This document shows positions 30,866 to 42,154 of a stretch of 64,000 nt of DNA, piece after piece. The notes under the pieces were generated by a model, which saw nothing but the letters and a program-made list of their open reading frames with translations, was not told the origin of the DNA and searched no databases. Origin of the DNA: Oreocharis arfaki. Lineage: Eukaryota; Chordata; Aves; Passeriformes; Paramythiidae. Within the stretch, counting starts at the first letter, position 1; each line of letters opens with the position of its first letter. A program made the translations under genes and the position numbers. The stretch lies in the NCBI GenBank assembly GCA_013398015.1, contig VZRR01007674.1, positions 46,891-110,890 of the forward strand. The letters run 5' to 3'.

Positions 30866-33807
30866 TGCCTTTGCTGCCTCTGAACTGATTAATGCAGCTG
30901 GGGAATCCATCTGCACGGCCGCTCTAATCCCACATTCTGGACGACCTGTACCCCAGCAAGGGACGAGAAGCCTCAAACTCTCGCTCCCATTTCATGATTC
31001 CTGAGCACGCACTCGGGGCTGAGGCAGAGCGGAGGAGCCAGCTGCGAGCGGCACTGCAAGGGGGGTACACACAGCCCCCGACACTGGGAGCCCTGCACGG
31101 CCCCACGGGCACTCCTCCTGCCCAGGCACTCTCCTCGGCTTTTGCCAGTGGGAGAAGAGCGGTCCCAGCTCTGGGGTGTCCCCCCAGCACAGCAGTTGGT
31201 GGAGAAGGCACTGGAAGACAAATTCTGTGGCAGAACAGCCCCAAGCAGAGCCCAGTCCCTGGTCGCCGTGGCTGCCACAGCGTGGCCATGACTCTCTGAG
31301 CACTTGCTGAACCCGTGGGTGCTTGCAGTGCTGGGAACAAACAGGGAAAACACCTCATCTGGAGGAGAGAGTCCCACTACCTTGGAGAGTTTAAAATTTG
31401 AACTCCTCCTCAAGCTGGTGCGAGCTCCCAGTGCAGACTGGTGCCAGCGTGAGGGGGGTTCCAGTCTGTGTAACGTGAACTGACGGGGACGGGGTCAGCC
31501 CAGACCACACGGAGCCGCACACAGCCCTGAGGGGAGTTTGCAGCACGGTCGGTGCCAGGAGCCGGGTCTCGGCGGGTCCAGCCGGGCTGCGACGTGCAGG
31601 GCTGTGCGTGCATCATGGGCACACGCTCCCCTGCCCACGCACGGGCACCACCGAGGTCCCGCATGCTCCAGGAGCTCCACACTCCTGCAGCGAGCAGGAG
31701 GGAGATGGCTGGGACTGATCAATGGGTAGGACCAGACCCCCCCACGCCATATCCCATGAGGATTAGAGCAGACAGGGCTTCTCCCAGCAACATTCCCCTT
31801 TGCCAGGTCCTCACACAAGAGTCTGGACACGCAGGATCTGTACCCAGTGCTGGTGCGAAGTCCCCAGTGGGCTGATTTTGAGCTGCTGCCCCAGGAAGCA
31901 GCAGCTTCATCCTCAACCAAAAAACACCTCCATGCCCTCCCCTACCTGGACTGCTGGGTGGGAACAACATACCTGAAGACCAAGAGCAGGTGCCTCAGGT
32001 GTGGTGGCAGGTGGGAGCTCACACTCGTGTTCACCCCTCCGAGCGGTCAGGAAGAGCCGTCGGGGCCTCACAGCAGCAGGTTCTCAGCCTGAAAGAGAGA
32101 GGGAGAGGCTCCAGTCCCGTCCCTGCGTAGGCACCACCGCTAATAACGGAGGAGGACGTGGCAGAGCTCGGTGCCTCAGAACGCCACGGCTCCGGGGGCT
32201 CACACGCGCTTGGCCCACTCCTTTAACAGCACAATTCTCTCACAGCTGGGGAGCAGCTCTGGAGCAGCCCCTGACATGTGCAGAGGCAGGACCCTGCCCG
32301 GTGGTAAGGCCCCTAAAGAGAGGGAAGCGTGTTCGGCCCCGGGAACAGGGTTTGGCCGCACGGGGCACAGGGCAGGTCCCCAGCTCACGGTCCCCAGGGG
32401 GACACGTCTCAGCCTCTGCACTGAGGCAGAAAATGCTGGGGCTGGTCTTGCCTCCCTGAGAGCACCAGCACTGGCCTCAGACGAGTGCATGGGATGGAGA
32501 CAAGGAAAGGCAAAGACTTCTTCCTAAAGGAAAGAAGTCCCCAACCCACCTGTTCCCCCAAAGGCTCTCTGGAGCTCCACGTTTGCTTTTCCCCGACCCA
32601 GGCTGAACAGGAGATAATTTAACAGCTTGTCCCCCATTGTAATGGGACTTTTTCCCTGTTCCCCCGGGCAGCCCATCCATCACAGCACAGAGCAGTGACG
32701 TCCCCCTGGCACCTCGGCCAGGCAGCCCCCCCGCCTGCCGTGAGTTACGACGCCTGCACCGTGCGGTGGGACGGGCTCAGAGCACCGGCTCCACACCGGG
32801 AGCCGAGATTTATCCCCTCGGCGGAACAGGGGCAGAAGCCGGCAGATAAGTCACAGCAGAGCCGCAGGAGTGGCGCTCAAGGTCCTCCAAGGTTGGCTCA
32901 TTAAAAACCAAGGAGAAGAGGAAGACAAGACCTGCCCGCCGTGGTGCGGCTGCGAATCCCCCCCCAACACTGAACCAGCCATGGCCGAGAGGGAGGTGGG
33001 AAGGGAGCCGGGCCCCCCAGGCTGGCTCTGCAGCAATCCCCGGGGCAGGCTGCTGGCCGGGACATCCCAGCACATTCCAGTAACCCCAGCAGTGCAGTAC
33101 CTGGACAGGGATGGGCTTCCCAGCAGTGCAGAGCTGGTAAAAATCCAACAGGCAGCCTGCAGAGGCGCTTGGATGCTGGCCCCAGGAGCAGGCTGGAGGC
33201 ACCCACTGGGACTGGCACCTGCAGCCACCCAGCACACCCAGCATGCTGCTGGGAGTGGGCACCGTCCCTGCGATGGGCCCCATCACTGATTTGGGGACAG
33301 ACCATTGAGAACCCACAGAGACACCGTGAACATCATGGGCACTCCCCAGACTTGCTGCAATTCCCCTCTTGCTTCATTAGTCCTGCTCATTAGGCTCTGC
33401 TCCTGACCAGCAGGTACAGCTAGAGCTCAGCAGTGTGGCTCCCCAGCCCTTCCATCCCAGCCTCTTTAATGCTGGTCTGTCACAGCCGGTCCCCTAACCC
33501 CCCTTGGTGTCCCCTAAACCCCCCGGCTGTCCCCTTCTGCCACCAGGCCCTCTCCCCTCCCCGCTGTGGTCTCTGTGTGACCAGGAACCACGGTGGAGCT
33601 GGGGGCTCGCACTGTGGGGTTTGCCCCAGACTGAACCCCTCCAAGCTTGTGCAGCAAGTGCAGGGTAAGACAAACACTGGGGAAACCCAATTGCATTGCT
33701 GAGACAAACTGAGCACAGCAGGATTTTTTCAGCACCTTCTATTTCCAAAAGCAAACCCGTGTGAGTGCAGGACGGGGGTTGGCATATTCCCCACTGCTGT
33801 TGGGGGC

Positions 33808-33880
33808 CCAGCAGCATCCCTCACCCACCAACAGCATCCCTCACCATCGGCAGCATCCCTGCAGCATCCTGCCACTGGGA
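33808..33880. repeat. Short tandem repeat, CAGCATCCCTCACC-type
   Basis: Four imperfect copies of (G/A)CAGCATCC(C)T with CACC or similar spacers fall within about 70 bp. Confidence 0.75.
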
Positions 33881-34398
33881 AAGTGTTCCATCCCCAGGAG
33901 GGATGGGAAAGTGGATTGCAGATCCCTGCGGGGCATCTCCCCCAGGAGCCACCGGGCTTTTACTGCACACTAAACCACAGCGATTAGATCAACAAGCCAA
34001 CCCCTGGAAGGCTGAGAGGTTTTATCAAAGCCAGCAGCACCTCAGGGAGGCGATGGAAAGATGATGCAGCTGCCCACAGCATCCGCAATCCCTGGGCCAG
34101 CCTGGCGGCTGCTGCAAGAGGGCAGGACCAGGGCTGTGCCGGCTCTTTTTCCAGAGGCTGAGCCTCTGCCACTGCCTCCGTGCTCCCAGAAGGATGCTGG
34201 GCCCGGTCCCAGCCCAGTGCCTTCTGTCAGACCCCACCGTGGCAGTGGGGTGCCCCTCAGCAGGGCAGGGCTGGGGGGCAGCAGAGGCTCTGGGTGCCTG
34301 CAGAGCTTCTCCCTGGATTGCAGAGGAGTGGGGAGAGGAATTTTCTTCCAGCAGCAAACTCTCTGAAGCAGCACTCGGCACCTGTGCAGCCCAAGACA

Positions 34399-34420
34399 CA
34401 GCTCCAGCTCCAGCTCCAGC
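34399..34420. repeat. Microsatellite (AGCTCC)n
   Basis: CAGCTC repeated three to four times over 22 bp. Confidence 0.8.
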
Positions 34421-34909
34421 CCGACCAGGAGCTGTTTCCCACCTATCTGCACCACGGCGGATATCTGTGCAGCAGAACGGCGCTCGGTAATAGGATTTTG
34501 ATGCTAAACAGAAGATGTTTTTTTCCCCAGGTCTCACTGACGTCACACCTGGAGGTATCCATGGCCATGGAGGTGACACAGAGGAAGGCTAAAGAGTTTC
34601 AACTCTTGTGCTGAGGGAGCAGCTTCTCCTTCAGCTGCTGAACAGCACAGTTACAGTGATCTAGCACTGCCCACCCTCGTCGTGCCCCCACCCCAACGCA
34701 GCCCTGGGGAGGGGAGGGAGGAGAGCGTGCCCCGACTGCCGCAGCGCCGCTGCCCCCCGGCTGGCAGGACCCCGCTCCTGCCCACAGCTCCCATGGGAGC
34801 GAGCAGAGCCCCTTGGTGCTGGGGCTGAGCTGGAGGCTGGGGAAGCCTGCATGCCGTGGGCACCATCTGCTCCCAGCCCTCCTTGGGCCCCGGAGATGTG
34901 CTGGGGGAG

Positions 34910-35000
34910 CCTGAAACCCACAGGCATCACCTGCAGCCCACAGGCATCACCCACTCCCTGTGGGCATCACCCGCTCCCTGTGGGCATCACCCGCTCCCAG
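34910..35000. repeat. Minisatellite, 20-bp unit, about 4 copies
   Basis: Units of the form CCCACAGGCATCACC and CCTGTGGGCATCACC repeat every 20 bp. The middle (GGGCATCACCCGCTCCC) is the most conserved part. Related single copies flank the array (near 34858 and 34981), with CCAGCCCTCC extending both, suggesting the array grew from a longer parent segment. Confidence 0.8.
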
Positions 35001-35065
35001 CCCTCCCCCGGCCCCAGGCGCTGCTGTCAGCTGCATCCCGTGCCACAGGGACCACCCACGTGCCA

Positions 35066-35085
35066 CAGCAGCAGCAGCAGCAGCA
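35066..35085. repeat. Microsatellite (CAG)n
   Basis: Six uninterrupted CAG units. No coding context supported. Confidence 0.9.
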
Positions 35086-35314
35086 CAGAGACAGGCTTGG
35101 GTGGCAGAGCCACACTTGCAGCTGCCTCAGGGACAGGGGAGGAAGGCTTGTCACCTCCCTGCCACCCTCCTCCCCATACGAGCGAGAGGAAGGTCCCACG
35201 CACCCCCACTGCTGGAGCTGGGAAAGTCTCTGCCTGCCACAGACAAAACCAAAGCGATGGGAACCACCCCCGCCGGGCGCGGGTGACATCTCACCCGTGG
35301 GAACGCTGCCGGCG

Positions 35315-35354
35315 CGGCGGCAGGGCTGTCACCGCGGCGGCAGGGCTGTCACCG
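35315..35354. repeat. 20-bp tandem pair
   Basis: GCGGCGGCAGGGCTGTCACC occurs twice in immediate succession. Confidence 0.85.
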
Positions 35355-35530
35355 CTCCCACGGCACAAACCGGGTGACGAAGGGCACCAGCAGAAAAGCC
35401 ACGGGCTGGCGGTGGTGGGAGCGTCTGGACAAGGTCAAGATCAGCGTCGCACGGCCGGGCCCTGGCACGCTTGGCCAGGCTGAGCACACCCGGGCCATGA
35501 GGTGCTCAGGGGGGCACGGGGACTGTGGGG

Positions 35531-35766
35531 TGCGCACTGACCACAGCGCGCACATTGGCCACAGCGCACACACTGACCACGGCGTGCACACTGACCACAG
35601 GGTACACATTGACCACGGCGCGCACACTGACCACGGGGTACACACTGACCACGGGGTGTGCGCTGTCCACGGGGTGCACACTGACCACGGGGTACACACT
35701 AACCACGGCATGCACACTGACCAGGGGGTGCCCACTGACCAGGGGGTGCCCCCTGACCACAGCGAG
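35531..35766. repeat. Minisatellite, 18-bp unit, about 13 copies
   Basis: Units of CACTGACCACGGGGTACA type, with variants (GGCGTGCA, GGCGCGCA, AGGGTACA), run for about 235 bp. The 18-bp period is a multiple of three, so long frames stay open on both strands (His-Thr-Asp-His-Gly-Val in one direction, Val-rich in the other). The opposing open frames are artefacts of the repeat. Confidence 0.9.
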
Positions 35767-36019
35767 CAGCTCCGGCCCTGGCCGCAGTGGTGCCCAGGCC
35801 AGCCCCGCTCCGGCTGACCCGAGCGGCAGCTGGCAGCGCAGGGGGGGAAACACGGCGCTGTGCAGGCGAGCACAGCCCCAGGACAGCTGTGCCAGCACGG
35901 CCTCATCCCACAGCCAGGGCAGTGCCGGCAGCCCCTGCAGCAGGGACAGGGGTGCCAGGAGCCGGGGCAGCCCTCGCTGTGGCGAAGGGCTGCCAGGAGC
36001 TGGTTGCAGTCTGTTTTCC

Positions 36020-36260
36020 TGCACAAGTGCATTAAGCATTCCACACAGCACTTTTGCTGTAAATCACTTCCTATTCAGGCTCACTGCTGAGGGTCTCTGA
36101 AGGTCGATTTTCCATGGTTATGACAACAAAAACTAAAATTGGGTCAAACCTGAAAGGTATTATCTTTCTCCAAGCTGCTAAATGCACAATAGTAATGAGG
36201 TTGGTTAAGCAGTTCACCCCCAGCCCGCATTATTTGCTCTGAAGATGTATTAACCAGTTA
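36020..36260. promoter_or_regulatory. AT-rich island with TEAD-type words
   Basis: About 240 bp contains GCATTAAGCATTCCACAC near 36028 (CATTCCA, TEAD core), TTGCTGTAAATCAC, CAACAAAAACTAAAATTGG, GGTATTATCTTTC and GTATTAACCAGTTAAATGAG. It is unique and non-repetitive. Strong enhancer candidate by composition. Confidence 0.44.
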
Positions 36261-36854
36261 AATGAGCGTGATAAGGCAGCCCTGCACATTCCTCCCACCA
36301 GCTGCACGGAAGATCTGAGGTTCTGGGTCTCGGTATCCCGGTTAATAACCGGGACCGCAGCCCCACTGACAAAGGCGGCCGCGCCACGCAGCTCCGGGCC
36401 AGCTCTGCCCGGCCTGACCCACGGGAACACAAAGGCAACTTTAAAGGCATCCAGCAGCTCAGAGCCATTGGAAAAAATAATTATCGTTCCTCCTCCCCTT
36501 TCTCTTTCTTCTTCTTAACGCTCTCCCTCATCCAACCTCCTGATGAAAGAACGAACCCACTGCCTGCCCCATCAAAGGCGCTTTAGCAGCATCCCTGCAC
36601 CAGGACGGGGGATTATCCCTGGCAAACGCAGGCAGCTCATCTGGCTGCCACCACCCTGCACGGGACCCAGGGGTGCGTGGAAAACCCACCCAACCACCTT
36701 GTAAGCACTGGAGGTCACTGCACAGCGGTACCCAAAAGATGCTGCGTGCCCACGGCAGAGCTCTCCACGCAGACCTGCTGGGGGGGTGCAAGACAGGCTG
36801 CCCAGGGCATCCCCACCCCAATGGGGCTGCAGGACCAGTTGTGGGACACAAAGA
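36261..36854. other. Mixed stretch; small AT patch; no gene seen
   Basis: GC-rich except 36465-36545, where GGAAAAAATAATTATCG is followed by a pyrimidine-rich run. No gene recognised. Confidence 0.48.
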
Positions 36855-37050
36855 ACATTTGTTTTTATGGGATTTCTGCTGTTTTTCCTAAAACAAACAC
36901 CCATTAATGTAAATATAACTGATGTAAACAAGCATGACCCTAAAATCCATGTGCAGCTGTACGGAACAGGGAAAAGAGAGGGAGGGAGGTTGGTTGGGAG
37001 AGAGGGAGGGGAAACACTTTAATTAATCTCTAAAATGAATGAGATGGGAA
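36855..37050. promoter_or_regulatory. AT-rich island with FOX-type site
   Basis: TGTAAACA at 36923-36930 is a full FOX consensus. CCATTAATGTAAATATAAC precedes it, and CACTTTAATTAATCTC lies near 37015. A purine-rich GAGGGAGGG tract separates the two AT cores. Confidence 0.4.
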
Positions 37051-39899
37051 AACTCGAACTGCCGGGAAGGCATCTGGTGCTGCTGCAGGAAGGGACTGCC
37101 CGGAACGTGGGGCTGGGCTCTGCTGTGTGACACCGGAGCCACCGGCTCCCCCACCGGCCACCCCACGGCACCAGCTGGGAGAGCCACGCCACGTCCGCAG
37201 CACCCAGGGAGCCTGCAGTGGTGCCAGCCCCACGTGCCAGAGCTGAGAGCTGGGTACATCCCACTGGCTCGCCCCTCGTGAGCTGCTGCAGGCTCCCGGC
37301 TCCATCCCCAGCCAGGAGGAGGTGCACCCGCAGGATCCCCACGAGCGGCCTGTCCCCAGAGGGGATGGGGACCAAGGGAGGTGGCAGGAGGCTCCACTTC
37401 CTGCAGCAGGGACCCTGCCACCAGTCAGGGAGCACACGGGGGAACCATACAGAGCCTCGGTGTGTCTCTCACAGTGATCCAGCTGGGGCTTTGCCAGGAG
37501 GAAGTTGCTGCATGGAGAGATGCCAGCACTTTCTAGCACAGAGAGATGGATGAAGATCCCAAGGTGGGACCTGTGTTGGCAGAAGCTCTGGGACCAGCGC
37601 TCCGGCCTCCAGGAGCCACCTCCTGTGTGACCAAAATGTGGCTGTGAACAGTACCTGAGGACCAAGGGGGAGAGAGAAAGGCCACAGAGCGGATCCAAGG
37701 AGCTCCAAGATGGGACGAAAGGGCTAAGGGGGTCAGCCAGAGGCAACAGCAGATTCACATAGTTTAAGGGGACAGCAGTGGATCCAGACTGGGCTCTTCC
37801 AGGTCTCCCCACATGCAGCTGCTGCTGCCGTGGCATGGCAGGGAGAGGCCAAAACCAGCAGAGCCACACAAGGTCCCTGTTCCCAACCCCAGCAGCCCTC
37901 CTGCCACAGAGCCCTTGCCTGCACACACACACTGGGCTCTCAAGGTGACACTCGGCTCCCTGGGGATGTGTCCATCAGATCCATCCTGCTCCTCCTCTCC
38001 GTAAGGATCTCAAACCCTGTCCCTCACCATCAGCCACTGACTGGAAACCACGCAGGGCCGGGTGCCAGGGAGCGGGAATTCCTCATCCTGGCTTGAGGTG
38101 CACTCCTGTGCCCTGGCTGCCCCACAACAGCTGCCATGCTCAGCCCCAGCACACCAGCGGCTCACAGCCTGTCTCACTCCAGGCCAGCAAGGTCCTGGGG
38201 GATCGTCCTTCATCCCAAGCCTGGAGAACAAATACACAAGGTGGCTCCTCTTGGAGAAACACTGAGCACAGTACAGCTCCTCCCAAGCACAGCATTGGTC
38301 AGGGGCACTGGCAAAACGGGCCATCACCAGCTGTAGCGCCCAGCTCTGCCACGGCGGTGCCTGCCTGGCACGGCGCTGCGCTCTGGGAAGAGCCAGTCCC
38401 TCGTCCCCTTACCTGGGTGCAGCATTTGTGCTGCCGAGGCTCCTCAGCGGCGGAGGCTCGGGGATGGCACCCCCAGGACTCACCCAAGCACCCGAGCCAG
38501 CCCCGTGCAGGGCTCTGCACCTGCCAGCCCTCCCGGCCACCACGCGGCCGCAGCTCCCAGCACGGCCTTGGAGCCGCAGCGCACGCGCCCTCCCCCCTGC
38601 CCTTTCCAACACCGCCGGCGATGGGAGGGAGTCAGAAATGCCAGGGAAAGCATTCCTTGTTTCAAGAAGCCAGATCATCTAAAGACTGGCACCAGCCCAG
38701 CGCCCGGTGAGACCTCCCCAGATTTACGGCCAGCACAGCCGAGAGACAGAGGAGCTTTAGTGAACCTGGTTAAGACCCCATGGGAAAGTGACAGCAGGAT
38801 CTGAGTGACCTGAGAATTCCACCTTTCTGTCAGGAAAACAAAAGTGACACAAGAAAGGAGCCTGGCAGCCCCAGGAACTGTGGGGAGGGGGCTGCCAAGG
38901 GACAGGGCACTCGGGGCCAGCAGGACACGCATCGGGACACCACCCCCTGCCCAGGGAGCGGGGACCAGGCAGTTGCTGGGACAGCAGAGCACCACTGCTG
39001 GAGCACCCCGCACTGCCTGCGGCACTGATCCAGCCTCCCCCTCTTCCTCCTCCTCCTCCTCCAGGGCCTCTTCCTCTCCTTCCCCTCTTTGTCATTCCTC
39101 TCAGCTCACGCCTCTTCTCTGCTCTCCTTCAGCTGCTCACAGCAATAATCCAGGGCACTGACGCCCCAGCAGATTGCTCAGCGCCGCTCCCCGCTGCTGA
39201 CCAGGGTTTTAATGACTCCCCTGGCCATGCCGGGGCTGTTCTCCACCCCCACCGGCTGCCAGCCAGGTTCTCCCCACCATCCCTCCTCCAAAAAACACCT
39301 GCACCATCCGCAGGGATGGGTGAGGAGCACTCGCCACCTCCAGCTCGGCGGGAGCTCAGCCGGGATCCTCTTTTGTCTTGCCCCCAGGCCCTAAGCCAAT
39401 CCAAGGACCCACAAGGTCCTCTTGGCAGCCCCAAACCCCCAGGGCTCCCTGGCCCCCTGGGCCAGCGAGTGCAGCTGAGGGCACCAACAGGCCCTTGGTG
39501 GGGGCTGCAGGCCGACAGCACATTCCTTGGGGACAGCTGCGGCTCAGCGTCGGTCACAGGATGCTGCTCAAAGCCTCATGGCACGGGGCTCTGCAGAGGC
39601 AGGCACAGGACAGGCACCAGGAACTGGGGCTCTGCCTGCAGGATCCACCCAGCACCCCAGGCTCCTGCTGCCCCATGCAGCACCCGCCAGCTCCTGGCAT
39701 GGGCACCAGCACTCCGCGAGGGCATGAGCCGGTGCAGGACCTGCGAGGGTCTCCTCCCCAGTGAGGAGGGTGGGTAGGACAGGGAGCGGAGCTGCTGCTC
39801 AGGGGGACCCTGTGAAGTTCAGGAAGGAAATTGCTGAGCCCCATTCCCAGAGCTGAGCTGCCCATGGGTGGACAGGCAGGAATGCACTTCTGGGACTGA
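37051..39899. other. GC-rich block; no gene seen
   Basis: GC-rich DNA with large overlapping open frames (for example 37030-37932 minus) that lack any domain I recognise. A short CA run lies near 37921 and a (TCC)n run at 39041-39062. Confidence 0.5.
39041..39062. repeat. Microsatellite (TCC)n
   Basis: CTTCC followed by uninterrupted TCC units, about 22 bp. Confidence 0.85.
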
Positions 39900-40145
39900 G
39901 AGACAGGCTGGCAGTGTGACCCCGGCCAGCTCTGTCATCACCCCCCACAAGGCCATGTCTGGATCCTGTGTCCAGCTTTGGGCTCCCCGGTGCAGATGGG
40001 ATGAATATACAGGAGTGAATCTTGCAGACGCCCATGGTGATGCTCGGAGGCTGGAGCACAGGACTGAGACACAGTGGGAGGGAGGCGGGCGCTCAGCCCA
40101 GAGAAGGAGAGGCTCAGGGGCACTGGGGAGGTTATGGGGAAATCG
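39900..40145 (+). mobile_element. Degraded CR1 LINE fragment (3' part of ORF2)
   Basis: GTGTCCAGCTTTGGGCTCCCC near 39969, GGCTGGAGCACAGGACTGAG near 40049 and CAGCCCAGAGAAGGAGAGGC near 40095 appear in the same order as the well-known words of avian and reptile CR1 elements (the tract where CR1 reads 'cagttttgggcccc', 'ctggagcac', 'ctggagaagag'). It is truncated at both ends and much diverged, with no intact reverse transcriptase frame. It is the only transposon I can recognise in the window. Confidence 0.7.
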
Positions 40146-40472
40146 GGGCCAGGGCAGGAAGCGGGGAGGGCAGTGGTCCTCCAGATGCATTATCGGGTTT
40201 CCCAACAAATCCATCCATCCATCCATCCATCCATATCAGCAAAGCAATTTTAGAGGCAAGCAGCAGCCGCCATGTAACCGCAAAGCGGAGGCAGTGCCCA
40301 GTGCCAGCAACCCCTGCCTGGCATCGCCCCAGCCTGTCCCCATCTCCGTGCTCAGTGAAGGCAGCAGCAGGTGAGCCAGAGGTGTGGGGGATGCCCCACG
40401 ACCCCCAGCCCCCCCAACCCCTCACCACCAGGCACACCACTCGCTGCCAGGCTGCAGAGCCCCGTGTCCCGT
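40146..40472. other. GC-rich stretch with ATCC microsatellite
   Basis: Downstream of the CR1 fragment, GC-rich sequence includes the (ATCC)n run listed separately. Nothing else recognised. Confidence 0.5.
40209..40234. repeat. Microsatellite (ATCC)n
   Basis: Six perfect ATCC units, ending in ATAT. Confidence 0.92.
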
Positions 40473-40545
40473 CCTTTAATTAACATTCCACATGTAAAGT
40501 TGGGATTGTAATTACTGCAACTGATTAACAGGCCGAAGGTAGCCT
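40473..40545. promoter_or_regulatory. Short AT-rich island with TAATTAA and TEAD words
   Basis: CTTTAATTAACATTCCAC combines a TTAATTAA homeodomain core with ACATTCCA (TEAD, 40483-40490) in direct contact. It is followed by TTGTAATTACTGC and CTGATTAACAGG. Dense motif packing in about 70 bp. Confidence 0.42.
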
Positions 40546-41019
40546 GTCTCCGAGGGAGCAGATTAGCCGCGGCTCTCTCGAGCTCCTGCTCTCACCTCGG
40601 CACTGCCGGCGCATTTTAAGCAGGGCCCGATGCCCCCGCAGTCAGTGATTAATGGGCGAGCGGGAGGGGGACGCGGTGGCTCCGTCCCACTGCTCCTCCC
40701 GTGCCCTGCTGGGGCAGGACGGGCCCGGTTTCAGTGGCCGTGGGCTGGCAGAGTGGAGGATGCTGGATGTCGGGAAGTGATTCCCAGAGCCTCCTCTCCC
40801 TGCTGTCCAGACACCAGGCAGGGGATACAGGATGCGATTCCCAGAAGCCAAGGTCCCTTGCAGGGAGAGGAGCACACCACTCAGACATCGCACTCCTCGG
40901 ATGTGAAGACACGCGGGAACATCCCACATGCCCAGCTCGGCTCTTCTCAGCCCACCCACCATGGCCCTGGGGTGTGACAGGACCCTCCAATCCACGGCTC
41001 CATCAGGCAGGGAAGGCAA
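40546..41019. other. GC-rich stretch; minor AT patch
   Basis: GCATTTTAAGC and GTGATTAATGGGC occur at 40612-40655. Otherwise GC-rich with no gene recognised. Confidence 0.48.
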
Positions 41020-41400
41020 TCAGCTGTAATTAACGGCTGCTGCGGGCAAAGCGCGGCACAGGGGCCTCCTTTCCTTCTTTTCCCCAAGACTGCAAAATAA
41101 ATTATCCTGCAAAGTTAGCAGAGGCTGAGCTATGGAAACAATTAAACAAAAATTAAATCTAATTCATTTATACTCGGAGCACAAAGTGGATAATGTGGGG
41201 GTTTTCTTTGCTCTCCTCTCTTTGCCTTGGTGTTACAGAGGACTATTATGGGAAATTAATCACGGGGAAAAGCAATGAACGTGATCTATCGCTCTTTAAA
41301 AGTGCACTGTAGTGATTATATAAAAATCTATTAGAGAGGCCAGGAAATAGCAGAGTGACACCATTTAAAAGGAAAAAGGAGACCGGGCTGGTGGCAAAGG
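41020..41400. promoter_or_regulatory. Large AT-rich island directly upstream of a CpG-rich segment
   Basis: About 380 bp. CTGTAATTAACGG, CAAAATAAATTATCC, ACAATTAAACAAAAATTAAATC, TAATTCATTTATAC, GGAAATTAATCACG, TATAAAAATC and CATTTAAAAGG words occur. It passes directly into CpG-dense DNA at about 41410. The adjacency is compatible with an enhancer or promoter-proximal element. Confidence 0.47.
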
Positions 41401-41409
41401 ATCGATTTC

Positions 41410-42075
41410 TTAACTGACGGATCCGTGGCAGAGGGAGCGGGAGGAGGTCAGACCGCGGCGTGGGCAGCGGTCAGACCCGGACGGCTCCGAGGGGCGCAGC
41501 CAGGCCCCAGGGCTGGGCACGGCTGGGCAGCGCTGCACACCCAAACACCTCGTCCAGCGTCCCGCACGCCGCTGCAGGGAGGGCTGACCCCGCAGCGGGG
41601 CCAGGGCTCAGTCCCACAGCGCTGCCGCACAGGCGCGGGGACGGCCGCCCCAGGCAGCTGCAGCATCCCGCCACATCCTTGGCGGCACCGCCCCACCTGA
41701 GGGTGCCCAGGAAAGTGACCCCATCACCAGCAATGATCGGCAGAGCAGACCCGCCCTGCTCGGCCCCCGGCACACGCTCGGCTCTTTAAGAGCGGTGATA
41801 AAACCTTCACCAAGGCAGATTCCACCATAAATCCCAGCCGGCAGCGGGGCCGGCCCCGGGCCAGCCTGACGCTTTAACGACGCCATCAATCCCCGAGGAG
41901 CCCGAGGCGGAGCGGGGGGACACCCGGGCTGCAGCCCCGGCAGGGCTGAGCCCCCAGACCCTCGGGTGCCGGCGGGTGCTGCACCCCGCGGCCGGGGCTG
42001 CGGCAAATGGGTGACTGACCACACGGCTCCAGGCGGGCAACGCCACCCCAGCAATCCCGCATCTCTGGACTCGCC
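41410..42075. promoter_or_regulatory. CpG island candidate
   Basis: CpGs are dense for about 660 bp (for example AGACCGCGGCGTGGGCAGCGG at 41450 and CGCCGCTGCAGGG near 41568). No TATA box or recognisable initiator exon was found. CpG islands commonly mark promoters of developmental genes or orphan regulatory islands. Which one applies is not decidable here. Confidence 0.45.
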
Positions 42076-42154
42076 CACGGCCACTGCAGCCACCCGGTGC
42101 CACCACCCCATGGCTACCACTCACAGATCCCCCCCGTCCCACATTAGCACAGGG
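42076..42154. other. Short GC-rich spacer
   Basis: GC-rich, nothing recognised. Confidence 0.5.

Larger units (their letters stand above)
30866..36019. other. Long GC-rich block; no gene seen; tandem repeats listed separately
   Basis: This is the longest stretch without a clear AT-rich island. Small AT patches exist near 31385-31400 and 32615-32640. At 34520-34530 a TTTTTTTCCCCAG acceptor-like tract is followed by TGACGTCA (34538-34545), a full CRE palindrome, with no recognisable exon. Minisatellites lie at 33808-33880, 34910-35000, 35315-35354 and 35531-35766. CpG density rises at 35265-35470. Confidence 0.48.

Noticed and set aside
34520..34560. Acceptor-like tract followed by a CRE palindrome
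   Set aside because: No exon recognisable downstream; one TGACGTCA is expected by chance in about 65 kb.
37030..37932. 300-codon minus-strand frame
   Set aside because: No domain or splice evidence; three other frames are open over the same DNA.
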